DNA of 64,000 nucleotides, from positions 186,001-250,000 of the forward strand of contig CAVZSH010000005.1 in the NCBI GenBank assembly GCA_963777915.1. Direction: 5' to 3'. Below, one piece after another: positions 39,447 through 48,619 of the stretch (its first letter is position 1; each line of letters starts with the position of its first letter). The DNA is from CAVUPF01 sp963777915. Lineage in GTDB: Bacteria; Actinomycetota; Thermoleophilia; Solirubrobacterales; 70-9. Made by a program: the position numbers and the translations under genes. The notes under the pieces are model-generated. The model searched no databases, was not told where the DNA came from, and saw only the letters and a program-made list of their open reading frames with translations.

Positions 39447-40432
39447 TGCCGGCACGCAAGCAGGATCCCAGCCTCAGCGTTGTCATTCCTTACTACCGCG
39501 GCGCCGAGGTGATTGGCGACGCGGTTCGGTCGGTGCTCGATCAAACGGTGCCGGCCGACGAGATAGTGATCTGCGACGACGGCTCACCGGACGACCTCGA
39601 AGCCGCGCTCGGTCCGCTGCGTGATCGGGTCAAAATCGTCTACAAGGACAATGGTGGGATCTCCTCTGCGATGAATGTCGCCACCGATGCGGCCAGCGGC
39701 GAGTTTCTCGTCCAGCTCGATCAGGACGATGTCTTCCTCCCGACTCGCCTCGAGGCGATCGCAAAGGCTGCCTCAGTGGATCCTGAAGCCGACGTCATCG
39801 CCACCGACGCCCTCGTCGAGTACGACGGGAGGGGAGTGACCACTCTCGGCGCTGTGCAGCCGTTTCGCGCCGAAAACCAGCGCACGTCGATCATTGAAGG
39901 CTGCTTCATCCTCTGGCCGGCGATCCGGCGTTCGCGGCTGCTGGCGATCGGGGGGTATGACGAGAGCTTTCCCGTCATGCAGGACTGGGAGTGCTTCATT
40001 CGCCTCGTGCTGGATGGCGCCAAGGTCGCATACGTTCCGGAGACCCTCTACCGCTGGCGGCTCACCCCCGGAAGCAGATCCGCATCGAGCGGGATCGAGA
40101 ACGCCGAGGCGTTGATTCGACTGATGACGAAGACCTGTGCGAATCCGAGTCTGAGCAAGTCCGAGCGCTCTACTGCCGAGGAGGCGCTCGTGGCGCAGCG
40201 GATGCGCTTGACGATGGAGCAAGCGCATCACTCGCTGATGAGGGGTGCGCCGGACTCGCGGCAGCGCTCCCTTGAGCTACTGCTGGGGGCGGGCTTCAGT
40301 CTCACTACGCGAATCAAGGCCGCCGTCTCGTTCGCCTCTCCGGGAATCGCCAGGTGGCTCGTTCGCCAGCGGCAGGAGCGCGACCCCGGAGCCGAGGCGC
40401 TCGCGCGGCGAGGATTTAAGAGATCGGGCTAA
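39446..40432 (+). CDS. glycosyltransferase family 2
   Basis: A 328-residue GT-A enzyme. LSVVIPYYRGAEVIGDAVRSVLDQTVPADEIVICDDGSPDDLE gives the donor motif; FLVQLDQDDVFLPTRLEAI contains the DxD-type metal site; VMQDWECFIRLVLDGAKVAYVPETLYRWRLTPGSRS is the acceptor/ED-like region. The C-terminal 100 residues are helical and basic. The start overlaps the DegT-like gene stop. It belongs to the polysaccharide locus; the linkage made is unknown. Confidence 0.9.
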   Translation: MPARKQDPSLSVVIPYYRGAEVIGDAVRSVLDQTVPADEIVICDDGSPDDLEAALGPLRDRVKIVYKDNGGISSAMNVATDAASGEFLVQLDQDDVFLPTRLEAIAKAASVDPEADVIATDALVEYDGRGVTTLGAVQPFRAENQRTSIIEGCFILWPAIRRSRLLAIGGYDESFPVMQDWECFIRLVLDGAKVAYVPETLYRWRLTPGSRSASSGIENAEALIRLMTKTCANPSLSKSERSTAEEALVAQRMRLTMEQAHHSLMRGAPDSRQRSLELLLGAGFSLTTRIKAAVSFASPGIARWLVRQRQERDPGAEALARRGFKRSG

Positions 40433-40561
40433 CAACAGCAGTCTCGCCACTAAGCTCCACAAGATATGGCATCCACCACCGAAAGCTGAGGCAAGGCCAT
40501 TGGTTGGCCCGGCGTCGGCTAGGATGCCGCGCCGCGAAACGAATAGGAGGCAATTCAACCG

Positions 40562-41077
40562 GTGAGCGTGCAAACCAGCGAGTTCACGACGGACCAGGCC
40601 GAGCGCGAGGCGTCCGGCGCCCACAGCTATGGCCGCTATCTCGAGGAGTTTGAGGTCGGTGCGGTCTACAAGCACTGGCCGGCGAAGACCGTGACCGAGG
40701 CAGACGACCACCTCTTCTGCTTGCTCACGATGAACCACCATCCGTTGCACATCAACGACGTCTATGCGGGCAAGTCACAGCAGGGCCGTAACGTTGTCGT
40801 CGGGCCGCTCGTCTACTCGCTTGCCCTAGGCATGTCTGTCTCCGATGTTTCGGGCAAGGCGATCGCCAACCTGGCCACGGAAGAGCTCAGCCATCCCCAC
40901 CCGGTCTTTCATGGCGACACTCTGTTTTGCGAGACCGAGGTTCTCGATGTCAAGCCCTCCAGCTCGAAGCCCGATCGCGGCGTGGTCAAGGTCCATACGC
41001 GGGTGCTGAACCAGGATGGCGTCTTGGTCGCCGAGTTCAAGCGGCTTGTGCTCGTCCCGAAGCGCGATCAGAATTAA
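40562..41077 (+). CDS. MaoC-family hot-dog hydratase/dehydratase
   Basis: A 171-residue single hot-dog domain. YLEEFEVGAVYKHWPAKTVTEADDHLFCLLTMNHHPLHIND, in parts, is the MaoC signature, with the catalytic His in HPLHIN. The usual Asp of GDxNPxH is Asn here (MNHHPLH), a variant also seen in a MaoC subgroup that acts on branched dicarboxylyl-CoA esters. NVVVGPLVYSLALGMSV and HPVFHGDTLFCETEVLD follow. AGGAGG lies 11 bases before GTG 40562. Its likely partners are the CoA-ester lyase at 19127 and the acyl-CoA dehydrogenase at 31200, now separated by surface-polysaccharide genes. A role in mesaconyl-/itaconyl-CoA hydration is possible but unproven. Confidence 0.85.
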   Translation: MSVQTSEFTTDQAEREASGAHSYGRYLEEFEVGAVYKHWPAKTVTEADDHLFCLLTMNHHPLHINDVYAGKSQQGRNVVVGPLVYSLALGMSVSDVSGKAIANLATEELSHPHPVFHGDTLFCETEVLDVKPSSSKPDRGVVKVHTRVLNQDGVLVAEFKRLVLVPKRDQN

Positions 41078-41145
41078 GGAATCCCCTGTCTCGGGCCGAT
41101 GCCTTCGAGACAGGCATTGAACCCAATGCGTCGAAAGAGCCACAC

Positions 41146-42621
41146 GTGACAAAGGCAGATGGACCCTTGGAGCAGACGCTTCGCGTACTGCGACGCCGCA
41201 GGGTGGTGATTTTGGTCGCTCTCATCTGCGTCCCGCTTGCTGCGTTCGTCGTCTCTTCGTCGAAAGAAAAGCAATACACCGCGACCGCGACTTTGCTGTT
41301 TGAAAGCGGTGAAGAAGGGTCTACTGAAGAGACCCGGCTGGCAGCCACAAACGAAGTCCTTGCCGGTTTGCCTGACATCGCGGTTCAGACAGCCAAGAAT
41401 CTAGGCGGCAAAGTCCCAGCCGCAGAAATCATCTCCAGCGTTAAAGCCGGTTCGGCGAACGAAATGGCAAATCTAACGACGATTTCTGCCACCACGAACT
41501 CACCGGAACGCTCAGCACTGATTGCCAACGCTTACTCCAAGGCATACATCAACTTTCGCCGCGAAAAGGCTCAGGAACAGGTTGGAGAAGCAGTCGCGCT
41601 TGTCGAACGGCGTCTCAAGACCCTCTCTCCCGAAGAAGCCTCTGGTGTGAAGGGTGCAAAACTCCGCGAACACCTCGACGAACTTGAACTTGAACAGACT
41701 CTAAAAACCGGGAAAACGACGCTGGTGCAGCCAGCCGGGATTCCCACCAGCCCGTCCTCTCCGAAGGTGAAGCGAGACGTGATCATCGGCGTCATAATCG
41801 GCCTCCTCCTTGGCCTCAGTCTTGCGGCGCTGTTAGAGCGGATCGACCGTCGGGTGAGGTCAATCGAGGAACTCGAACAACTTTTCGGGTTGCCGAGCCT
41901 GGCTCAGATCCCGCGCGCGAAGGTGTTCGAGGACGCAAGCCTTGGCGAAATGCTGCAGGCACCTGAGGCCGAGGCGTTTCGCACCTTGCGGACGAACCTT
42001 CGTTACTTCAACGTCGACCGCGACACCCACTCGATCCTGATTGCGAGCCCCGAGCCCGAGGATGGAAAGTCGACCGTCGCTCGGGGATTGGCCGGGGCTA
42101 TGGCACAAGTGGGCGACAACGTCGTCTTGGTTGAGGCTGATTTGCGCAAGGAAAGCTCGCTGCAGGCGAGCCGATCGGCGCATCGCGATGGTCTCTCCAC
42201 GGTCCTCGCAGGTAGCCCGCTCGACAAAGCGCTGATCGAGATCCCAATCACGGGTGGCCGCCACCATGGGGATCGGGTCCTCTGGGCTCTGCCGAGCGGG
42301 CCTGTCCCGCCAAATCCCCCTGAGCTGCTCGAGGGTGAAGGTATGCGCAACCTGATGGCTGAGCTGACTCAGCGCTTCGACATCGTCGTGATCGACAGCC
42401 CGGCGCTCGGATACGTCAGCGATGCTCTTTCATTGGTGCCCGTGGCGTCGGAAATCGTCGCCGTCGGCGGCCTCGGCAAATCTAGCCGCGACGGCATCGA
42501 GCAATTCACAAAACATCTCCAGCTAACCGGACAGAGTCCGATCGGCCTGGTCGCAACGATGACGACGTTCGATCGCAGCCAGTACTTCTACTACATGCGT
42601 TCGAGGCCAACGCTGGGTTGA
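41146..42621 (+). CDS. Wzz-type chain-length regulator fused to BY-kinase ATPase
   Basis: A 491-residue polysaccharide copolymerase. Two membrane segments (VVILVALICVPLAAFVVSS near residue 22 and VIIGVIIGLLLGLSLAALL near 210) flank an extracytoplasmic domain. The ATPase part has Walker A-like EPEDGKSTVARGLA, Walker A' NVVLVEADLRKE and Walker B FDIVVIDSPALG. The C-terminus has a short tyrosine group (YFYYM), the autophosphorylation tail. It controls polymer length and export. The GTG start follows GAAAGAG. Codons in the first third are GAA-rich and lower in GC. The 3' end overlaps the convergent polymerase gene by 31 bp. Confidence 0.9.
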   Translation: MTKADGPLEQTLRVLRRRRVVILVALICVPLAAFVVSSSKEKQYTATATLLFESGEEGSTEETRLAATNEVLAGLPDIAVQTAKNLGGKVPAAEIISSVKAGSANEMANLTTISATTNSPERSALIANAYSKAYINFRREKAQEQVGEAVALVERRLKTLSPEEASGVKGAKLREHLDELELEQTLKTGKTTLVQPAGIPTSPSSPKVKRDVIIGVIIGLLLGLSLAALLERIDRRVRSIEELEQLFGLPSLAQIPRAKVFEDASLGEMLQAPEAEAFRTLRTNLRYFNVDRDTHSILIASPEPEDGKSTVARGLAGAMAQVGDNVVLVEADLRKESSLQASRSAHRDGLSTVLAGSPLDKALIEIPITGGRHHGDRVLWALPSGPVPPNPPELLEGEGMRNLMAELTQRFDIVVIDSPALGYVSDALSLVPVASEIVAVGGLGKSSRDGIEQFTKHLQLTGQSPIGLVATMTTFDRSQYFYYMRSRPTLG

Positions 42622-44042
42622 ATGGGGCGGGGCTCACGGCGCGCCACTGCGAATCGTTCGGTGGCGACCCCGGAAGCACCCAGCACCATCCAGATAACCA
42701 CCTGCTGTTGGGTAATGAATGCGACCACGAAGAGTGCGACGAGACTGGCTAGACCGGCAATCGGGAGGGCGACAAGGCCTGTCGCGTCTCGCCCGTAGGC
42801 GCGGGCAATAATTGCCAGGAGGGCGAGCGCGAGGAAAAAGAGGGCCGCCGTAGGAATCAGCCCCCAAGTGTCGGCGAGGATGATGTAAGCGTTATCGGTC
42901 GCAGTGCTACCGCTGACATAAGGTGTCACCTCGTTCTGTTGGTTCCCCCATAGGTTGAGTACCCCTGGTTCTAGCGCTCGGCTGAGGAGGGCCTGGCGGT
43001 ATCGGCTGCTGTTGTCAACTCTCGTTTCAGACTTTTCGAAGCCCGGTACCGCCTCGAGGGCAGTCGGTGCCACTTGAGACGTTAGGAGTACCGCGGCTCC
43101 GAGGCCGACGATCAGGGCCACCAGCCGCCTACGGCTGTCTCCCCGGGAGAAGATGAGGATGAGTCCAACGACGCCGACGAACAGCATGAGCCAGCCGGTG
43201 CGCGAGACCGTGAAGACCTGGATGATTGTCGCCAACCCGGCCGATCCGTACCAGAGGTTCCGCTCCCACCGCCGCTTCGTCGTTAGCGCTGCCGCGAGCG
43301 AGAAGATTGTCGAGGTAGCCGCAAACATCGAGAGGGCGATCGGATGTCCAAACGATGCAGCGGCACGCACCGCGCCGAAACGGGACGCCTGTTCGGCCCA
43401 CACCGCGTACTCCGCAGAGTTGAAGTTGAGCGCGTGGAATGGGTTGGAGCCGCCCAGGTATTCGAACAAGGCGATTGGGGCGAGGATCGCGGTGGCAATG
43501 CCGAAGGCGATAGCGGCGAGCTTCAGCGGATTGCGAACGTCGGCGAGGAGCAGGCGGACACCCAGGTAGGGACCCGCCCAAAGGAACATCAAGTGTAGGT
43601 ATTCGTCTCGGGACGTACGGGGCGAGAAGGCGATGGAGATCGCCATCAGAAGAACGAACGCTCCGACTCCCAAGTCGATCACAGTAGGGCGGAATACGCG
43701 CCCGTTCAAAACAAGGTTGCGCCAGCCAAGCACCAGCGCCAGTACCCAGCAGGCAGCAGCGGCGGGGATGAACAAAAGCGGCCCGACGGCCGGAGCGGCG
43801 TAGCTAGGAAGGAACGCCGTCATCGCGATCAGCCCTACAAAGGCGACGGCGGGACGCGTGAAAGCGACGGCTACCCCAATCGCAGTCAGCGCGAGCGCTC
43901 CTATGCCGAGAACCAGGCTTGGCTTGGAAACGAGCGTCACCCCGACCACGAAGCTGATCACCGCCGCAGCCGAAACGGGGATGACGGAGTTCGCCATCAG
44001 TCGCGACGGGGCGAGCGCCTGGGCTACTGAGCTGGATCGCAC
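42591..44042 (-). CDS. O-antigen polymerase/ligase-like membrane protein (Wzy/WaaL)
   Basis: A 483-residue protein with about 12 hydrophobic segments. SRTSRDEYLHLMFLWAGPYLGVRLLL, SRTGWLMLFVGVVGLILIFSRGDSRRR (a typical SRxG/W motif) and a long periplasmic loop with TRVDNSSRYRQALLSRAL fit the Wzy_C/O-antigen ligase family, which joins repeat units into polymer or transfers them to an acceptor. It is convergent with, and overlaps, the BY-kinase gene by 31 bp, and divergent from the next glycosyltransferase. It is one of three members of this family in the window and lacks the C-terminal extension of the other two. Confidence 0.85.
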   Translation of the reverse strand: MRSSSVAQALAPSRLMANSVIPVSAAAVISFVVGVTLVSKPSLVLGIGALALTAIGVAVAFTRPAVAFVGLIAMTAFLPSYAAPAVGPLLFIPAAAACWVLALVLGWRNLVLNGRVFRPTVIDLGVGAFVLLMAISIAFSPRTSRDEYLHLMFLWAGPYLGVRLLLADVRNPLKLAAIAFGIATAILAPIALFEYLGGSNPFHALNFNSAEYAVWAEQASRFGAVRAAASFGHPIALSMFAATSTIFSLAAALTTKRRWERNLWYGSAGLATIIQVFTVSRTGWLMLFVGVVGLILIFSRGDSRRRLVALIVGLGAAVLLTSQVAPTALEAVPGFEKSETRVDNSSRYRQALLSRALEPGVLNLWGNQQNEVTPYVSGSTATDNAYIILADTWGLIPTAALFFLALALLAIIARAYGRDATGLVALPIAGLASLVALFVVAFITQQQVVIWMVLGASGVATERFAVARREPRPIQPSVGLERM

Positions 44043-44119
44043 AGCCGAAGATTAAACGCGGGCGGGACAGTTGGCAGCCTTGCTTTGTGATTGGGTACGA
44101 GGGTGCGTATCCCCTGTCG

Positions 44120-45205
44120 ATGATGAGGATCAGCTTTGTACTTCCGTCTCGTAGCCCGGTCCCAATCGGTGCCTTCCGGGTCGTGTACGAGCTGGCCAAT
44201 CGGCTGGTCGAGCACGACAACCGCGTGGCAATCGTGCATCCCCGCACCAAGAGGGCTCCAGTCTCTTTGCTCTCTCGGGTGAAGGCCGGCCTTTGGGTGC
44301 AGCGGTACAGTAGAGATTCCCAGGCGCTCGCCCCCTGGTTTGAGGTGGATCCACGGGTACGTCTGCTACCGGTGACGCACCTCAATGCGGAGTTCCTGCC
44401 GGACGCTGATGCGCTCGTGGCGGTCACCTGGGAAACACCACATTGCGTTGCTGAAGCCTCGGCTTCGAAGGGCCGTGGCTACTACTTGATCCAAGAGGGA
44501 GTCCCCTTCCCGTTTGCCACGGTCGAGGACGTCAAGGCGGCTTGGCAGCTACCGTTGCACAAGATCGTCATCTCGGGTTGGCTAGAGGAGATCGCGGTGG
44601 AGCGGGGCGAGGGGGATCTCGCCAGCCGCGTGCCGATCGGGGTCGACCTCGATGCCTGGGGTGTTGACGTCCCGATCGAGCGGCGTGGCCCCAGGGTCGG
44701 AGCCCAGCTGAACCCAATCAAGGGAGAAGAGGAGATCCTCGCGGCTCTCTCCCTTGCCCGCGCCGAGGTTCCTGAGCTCACGGCCGCCTGCTATGGGACG
44801 GCTGCAGCTCCGGCCGACCTCCCTGCATGGATCGATTACACTCGGCTGCCCGACCGGGCCTCGCTACGTCGTCTCTACAACTCTTGCGCGGTTTTCGTCC
44901 AGGCCAGCCGCGAAGAGGGATGGGGCCTTCCTGCGAACGAGTCGATGGCCTGCGGTTGCGCCCTCCTGACCTACGACAACGGCGGCTCCCGTGAGTATGC
45001 AATAGATGGCGAGACGGCCCGAGTCCTCGCAGACCAAGGTCCCGAGCCGCTTGCTGCGGCTCTCGTGGAACTTGTCGGTGACACTCAACTTCGCTTGGCG
45101 CTCAGCCGTCGTGGGCGCGACCTCGTCGCAGGTTTCACCTGGGAGCGTTCGGTTGACGCCTTCGAAGGCGTCCTGGCCGGCGACTGGGCCGGCAAGCGGG
45201 TCTGA
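44120..45205 (+). CDS. glycosyltransferase family 4
   Basis: A GT-B enzyme of about 361 residues, from ATGATG at 44120. FVLPSRSPVPIGAFRVVYELANRLVEHDNRVAIVHP is the acceptor-side N-terminus; the donor side has AVFVQASREEGWGLPANESMACGCALLTYDNGGSREYA, with the E-x7-E pattern (EGWGLPANE). It is the first of three consecutive GT4 genes on this strand and is divergent from the polymerase gene. Sugars used are unknown. Confidence 0.9.
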   Translation: MMRISFVLPSRSPVPIGAFRVVYELANRLVEHDNRVAIVHPRTKRAPVSLLSRVKAGLWVQRYSRDSQALAPWFEVDPRVRLLPVTHLNAEFLPDADALVAVTWETPHCVAEASASKGRGYYLIQEGVPFPFATVEDVKAAWQLPLHKIVISGWLEEIAVERGEGDLASRVPIGVDLDAWGVDVPIERRGPRVGAQLNPIKGEEEILAALSLARAEVPELTAACYGTAAAPADLPAWIDYTRLPDRASLRRLYNSCAVFVQASREEGWGLPANESMACGCALLTYDNGGSREYAIDGETARVLADQGPEPLAAALVELVGDTQLRLALSRRGRDLVAGFTWERSVDAFEGVLAGDWAGKRV

Positions 45206-45242
45206 AACCAGTCTCTGCTGCCTCCTATACTGCCCCCGACGG

Positions 45243-46394
45243 ATGATCAGCGGATCGCGCAGACGTTGCATTTTGCTGGTCACCAACTGGATTGGCTGGG
45301 CTGGGGCTGAGCGCCAGCTGGAACATCTCGCCATAGGTCTCTCGAGGGCGGGACATTCGGTCGTCCTCCTCGCGACAGGCAGCACCTATGCCGATGTCGA
45401 ACTGATCGAAGCGGCTGGGGTGAAGGTCGTGACCCTGGAAGCCTCCAATCGACTCGCCAAGATCCGTGCGGTGCGAAGGATTGCCAGCTATGCGCGAGCA
45501 GCCGACATCGTGCACTGTACCGGTTGGGATGCCACGCTCTGGGGCAGGCTGGGGGCGATCCTGGCCCGCCGTCCGGTGGTCATCACGGAGCACACTCCGG
45601 GCCGGGACGCGCAAGTCGCCTCGACCGGTGGCGTCGCCGGAACCGGTGTCATCGCTCTCCACAACCGGCTGCTGGACCGTTTTACCTACGCAGCGATCGC
45701 GGTCGGGGCCTGGCAGAGGGAGCTGCTGGAAAGCGAGGGCGTGCGTGCCAGCGCGATCGTCCACATACCCAACGCCGTTCCCGTGGATGCCCTTCGGATG
45801 CAGGCACAGAGCGGCCCGGGTCGCGTGGCACTGGGAATCTCGGAGGAATCGCTCATCGTGATCCAGGTGGCCCGCTTCGCGCCACAGAAGGGCCAGGCGA
45901 CGACGCTGCGTGTGGTGAGCCGTCTGCGCGAGCGCCTGGGGGACGTGCGTGTGCTCTACGTCGGCGAAGGATCCGGGGAAGACGCGGTCAAGCGCGAGGC
46001 CGAAGCCATCGGCGCCGGGTGGGCCAGCTTCCTCGGTTTCCGCGACGACGTCGCCGGCCTCCTCGATCTGGCGGACCTTTCGGTACTGCCCTCGACCGGC
46101 GAGGGCCTACCGATGTCGCTGATCGAGACGATCGCAGTCGGAACGCCGATCGTCGCGACCGACGTCGGCGACGTGCGCTGGTTCATCGAGACCACAGGGG
46201 CGGGGGTATGCGTGGAGCCGGGCGACGAAGAGGCGTTCTTCGACGCCTGCGCGCAGATCCTAGGCGACCCCGCGATGCGCGCAGAGATGGCGGCGGCGGG
46301 CACCAAGGCGGCGGCGGATTTCGACGCCCCGAAGATGGTCGGGCGCTACGAACAGGTCTTCGAGGCCGCGATCGAGAAGGCCCCGCTGCCTTAG
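45243..46394 (+). CDS. glycosyltransferase family 4
   Basis: A 383-residue GT-B enzyme. ILLVTNWIGWAGAERQLEHLAIGLSRAGHSVVLLATG gives the acceptor Rossmann fold with GGAExxL-like AGAERQL, and VIQVARFAPQKGQATTLRVVSRL starts the donor domain; LPSTGEGLPMSLIETIAVGTPIVATDVGDVRWFIE carries the E-x7-E motif. Its stop is immediately followed by the ATG of the next glycosyltransferase. It most resembles transferases that extend lipid-linked glycans. Confidence 0.92.
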   Translation: MISGSRRRCILLVTNWIGWAGAERQLEHLAIGLSRAGHSVVLLATGSTYADVELIEAAGVKVVTLEASNRLAKIRAVRRIASYARAADIVHCTGWDATLWGRLGAILARRPVVITEHTPGRDAQVASTGGVAGTGVIALHNRLLDRFTYAAIAVGAWQRELLESEGVRASAIVHIPNAVPVDALRMQAQSGPGRVALGISEESLIVIQVARFAPQKGQATTLRVVSRLRERLGDVRVLYVGEGSGEDAVKREAEAIGAGWASFLGFRDDVAGLLDLADLSVLPSTGEGLPMSLIETIAVGTPIVATDVGDVRWFIETTGAGVCVEPGDEEAFFDACAQILGDPAMRAEMAAAGTKAAADFDAPKMVGRYEQVFEAAIEKAPLP

Positions 46395-47492
46395 ATGCCG
46401 GTCGACCGGAACCTGAAGGTGTGGCTGGCCTGCGAATGGTTCGTCAAGTACGCCGCCGGGCTCTCCCGGGGGCTGGCGGACGTCGATTGCGACATCGTGC
46501 TCCTCACCAGGGACCACGATAGGGAGTTCGGCGGTGCCGAGGGCGCGATGAGAGCGTTCGTCGCCGCGACGCTCGGCCAGGAGGCCGCGCACCGTCAGCT
46601 CGGTGGACGCGTCCGCAGCCCTGCAGCGCTCGCCGACATGGTGCGGTTGCGTCGCGCCCGCGATCGCTGGGATCCGGATGTGGTCCACGTCCAGGACTCC
46701 CTGGCGAACGACGTCCGGCTGGCCTTCGCCTCGGGCCTCAGAAGCGGCCGCTACGCCCTGACCGTCCACGACCCCGTGCCGCACCCGGGCGACGCCACGC
46801 CTCCGAAGGGAGTCAGCCTCCTGCGACGGTCTCTGCGGCGGAGAGCCGGCTTGGTCTTCGTCCACTCTCAAGTCCTCGCCGAGGAACTCATCGCAACCGG
46901 CGACGTGCGTGCGCCGATCGAGGTCGTGCCGCATGGAGTTGGAGAGACGGCGCTCCTGCCGCTCCCTGCCCGAGCCTCGTTGCTGTTCTTCGGTCGCATC
47001 TCCTCCTACAAGGGCTTGGACGTCCTCCTCGATGCGATGCCGCTCGTCTGGAAGAAGCGGCCCGAGATCACCTTGATGGTGGCGGGCGAGGGGAACGTTC
47101 CGGCCCATGACGTTCTCACGGACTCACGGGTTACGCTTTGCCTGGAACACGTTCCCGAGGAGCGCATCGGCGCTGTGTTCGCCGACGCGACCTGCGTCGT
47201 GCTCCCATACCGCCAGGCGAGCCAGAGCGGCGTCGGATCGCTGGCCAGGCAGCACGGCAAGGCAGTTGTCGCGACCGACATTGGAGGTCTTCCCGAGCTT
47301 GTCGCGCCCGAGTGGGGCCGCCTGGTGCCGCCGGAAGACCCAGGGGCGCTTGCCGATGCGATCGTGGAGGTCATCGATACTCCCGGCCTGGCGGAGGAGA
47401 TGGGCCGCAACGCGGCCGCCTCAGCACAGGGCGCCGACTGGCGGAGCGTGGCAGCCGCGACGATCAAGGCCTACGAGCGCCACCTGCTCTGA
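46395..47492 (+). CDS. glycosyltransferase family 4
   Basis: A 365-residue GT-B enzyme. WLACEWFVKYAAGLSRGLADVDCDIVLLTRD is the acceptor fold; LLFFGRISSYKGLDVLLDAMPLVWKKRPEITLMVAGEG begins the donor domain; VVLPYRQASQSGVGSLARQHGKAVVATDIGGLPELV contains the donor motif in the variant form lacking the usual E-x7-E, with QASQSG instead. A near-identical 243-bp piece of its 3' part (47179-47421) is found at 59509-59750. It ends 15 bp before the convergent lyase gene. Confidence 0.9.
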   Translation: MPVDRNLKVWLACEWFVKYAAGLSRGLADVDCDIVLLTRDHDREFGGAEGAMRAFVAATLGQEAAHRQLGGRVRSPAALADMVRLRRARDRWDPDVVHVQDSLANDVRLAFASGLRSGRYALTVHDPVPHPGDATPPKGVSLLRRSLRRRAGLVFVHSQVLAEELIATGDVRAPIEVVPHGVGETALLPLPARASLLFFGRISSYKGLDVLLDAMPLVWKKRPEITLMVAGEGNVPAHDVLTDSRVTLCLEHVPEERIGAVFADATCVVLPYRQASQSGVGSLARQHGKAVVATDIGGLPELVAPEWGRLVPPEDPGALADAIVEVIDTPGLAEEMGRNAAASAQGADWRSVAAATIKAYERHLL

Positions 47493-47507
47493 TCTGCCTT
47501 CGCCCCC

Positions 47508-48494
47508 TCAGCCTTCAACCGATTCCTGCGTAGTGCCGATCGCCAGCGGCCCCTCGTCAAGGGTGACCGAGTTAAACATCCCGACCTTGCGGTAGTTCAT
47601 CAGGTGGATGGCGTTGGGCCCGGTGTCGTTGCTGGCGTCCATCGTCTGCATCTTCAGGCGCTGCGTGGGGGCGACATGGTTGGGGTTGTAGGTGCTGGCG
47701 CTGAAGAAGTCGATCGGTTTGCCGTCGATCCACATTTCGACCCAGCCTTCGGAGGCGAACTTCTCGTGCACCATCACGCTCACCCAGCTGTTCTTGACCA
47801 ACGGCATCTGCCAGGGGACGTCCCAGTTGTAGGTGCCGTTGCGCGACCACTGGATGTGTTCGCCGCTGACTTCGATGTGCCAGGGAGGGGTGCCGTTGAA
47901 GGGGCTTCCGTAGGGTCCCTCCATCAAGGTCAGCCAGCTGGGGATCGAGGAGGGGAAGCTGGAGGGGAGATAGAATTTCGAGCTCCACCAGAGTTCATCC
48001 CCAGGGTTGATGGTCGGAGTCGAGACGAGCTCCGCACGCGGGTTTTCAGTCGGGGTGATCGGGTAGACGTCTTTGTCGCCGACCGTCATCTGGAAGACCG
48101 ATTCGCCGCTCCCGGCCGGGTCGGGGACTTCGGTGACCGCCCCCGGCGCTGACTGGTTGAGCCAGAATTCTTCGATGTGGGTGGCCTTGAAGAGGAGGTT
48201 GGCGGAAGATGCTGAAGCCGAAGGGTTCACGGCGGCGGCGTTGCCGATGGAGCGTCTCAAGTTTGCCCTGTGGGGCCTCCGCGTGACTTTGTGAGCCTTG
48301 CTCACCGAGGCACGAACCTGATACCTCTCGCGGGCCTTGGCCCCGACCTGACGGTCGGTAACGGCGCGCTTATTCTGCCTGGCAGGTGGATGCGCCGACG
48401 CTGCGCCTGCGCCGATGAGCGCGACCAGCAGCCCGATCAGGGCGACGAGGTTGGCCGAAATTCCGAGGCGGCGGCGGAGATGGCGCATAACCAT
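47508..48494 (-). CDS. secreted polysaccharide lyase-like protein (heparin-lyase-type fold)
   Basis: A 328-residue exported protein. The N-terminus MRHLRRRLGISANLVALIGLLVALIGAGAASAH, in parts, is a signal peptide or anchor, followed by a basic Ala/Arg-rich linker. The C-terminal 230 residues (from NLLFKATHIEEFW) resemble the polysaccharide-lyase family with a jelly-roll fold: NPRAELVSTPTI, ELWWSSKFYLPSSFP, WHIEVSGEHIQWSRNGTYNWD and WVEMWIDGKPIDFFS are the repeated pattern. The substrate is probably the locus polymer. The last 699 bp, including the catalytic part, are identical in the gene at 58034-59182, while the N-terminus is unrelated. ATG 48494 gives the best signal. Confidence 0.8.
   Translation of the reverse strand: MVMRHLRRRLGISANLVALIGLLVALIGAGAASAHPPARQNKRAVTDRQVGAKARERYQVRASVSKAHKVTRRPHRANLRRSIGNAAAVNPSASASSANLLFKATHIEEFWLNQSAPGAVTEVPDPAGSGESVFQMTVGDKDVYPITPTENPRAELVSTPTINPGDELWWSSKFYLPSSFPSSIPSWLTLMEGPYGSPFNGTPPWHIEVSGEHIQWSRNGTYNWDVPWQMPLVKNSWVSVMVHEKFASEGWVEMWIDGKPIDFFSASTYNPNHVAPTQRLKMQTMDASNDTGPNAIHLMNYRKVGMFNSVTLDEGPLAIGTTQESVEG
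47510..48208. repeat. 699-bp identical segment, copy 1
   Basis: Identical to 58036-58734 in the same orientation, as far as I can compare (same translations in several frames). It begins at the last base of the stop codon and ends at the codon before the domain boundary, so the stop codons differ (TGA versus TAG) but the domain is the same. Confidence 0.92.
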
Positions 48495-48619
48495 CCCTCG
48501 ACCGCAACCGTGGACGCTCAAGCGAGCTTGGCTTGGCTCGAACATCCGTCCAGATCGCTTGAATGATTCGGTACGACCTGGCCGTCCGAGACGGTGACGC
48601 CTGGCCATAGACTCAACCG

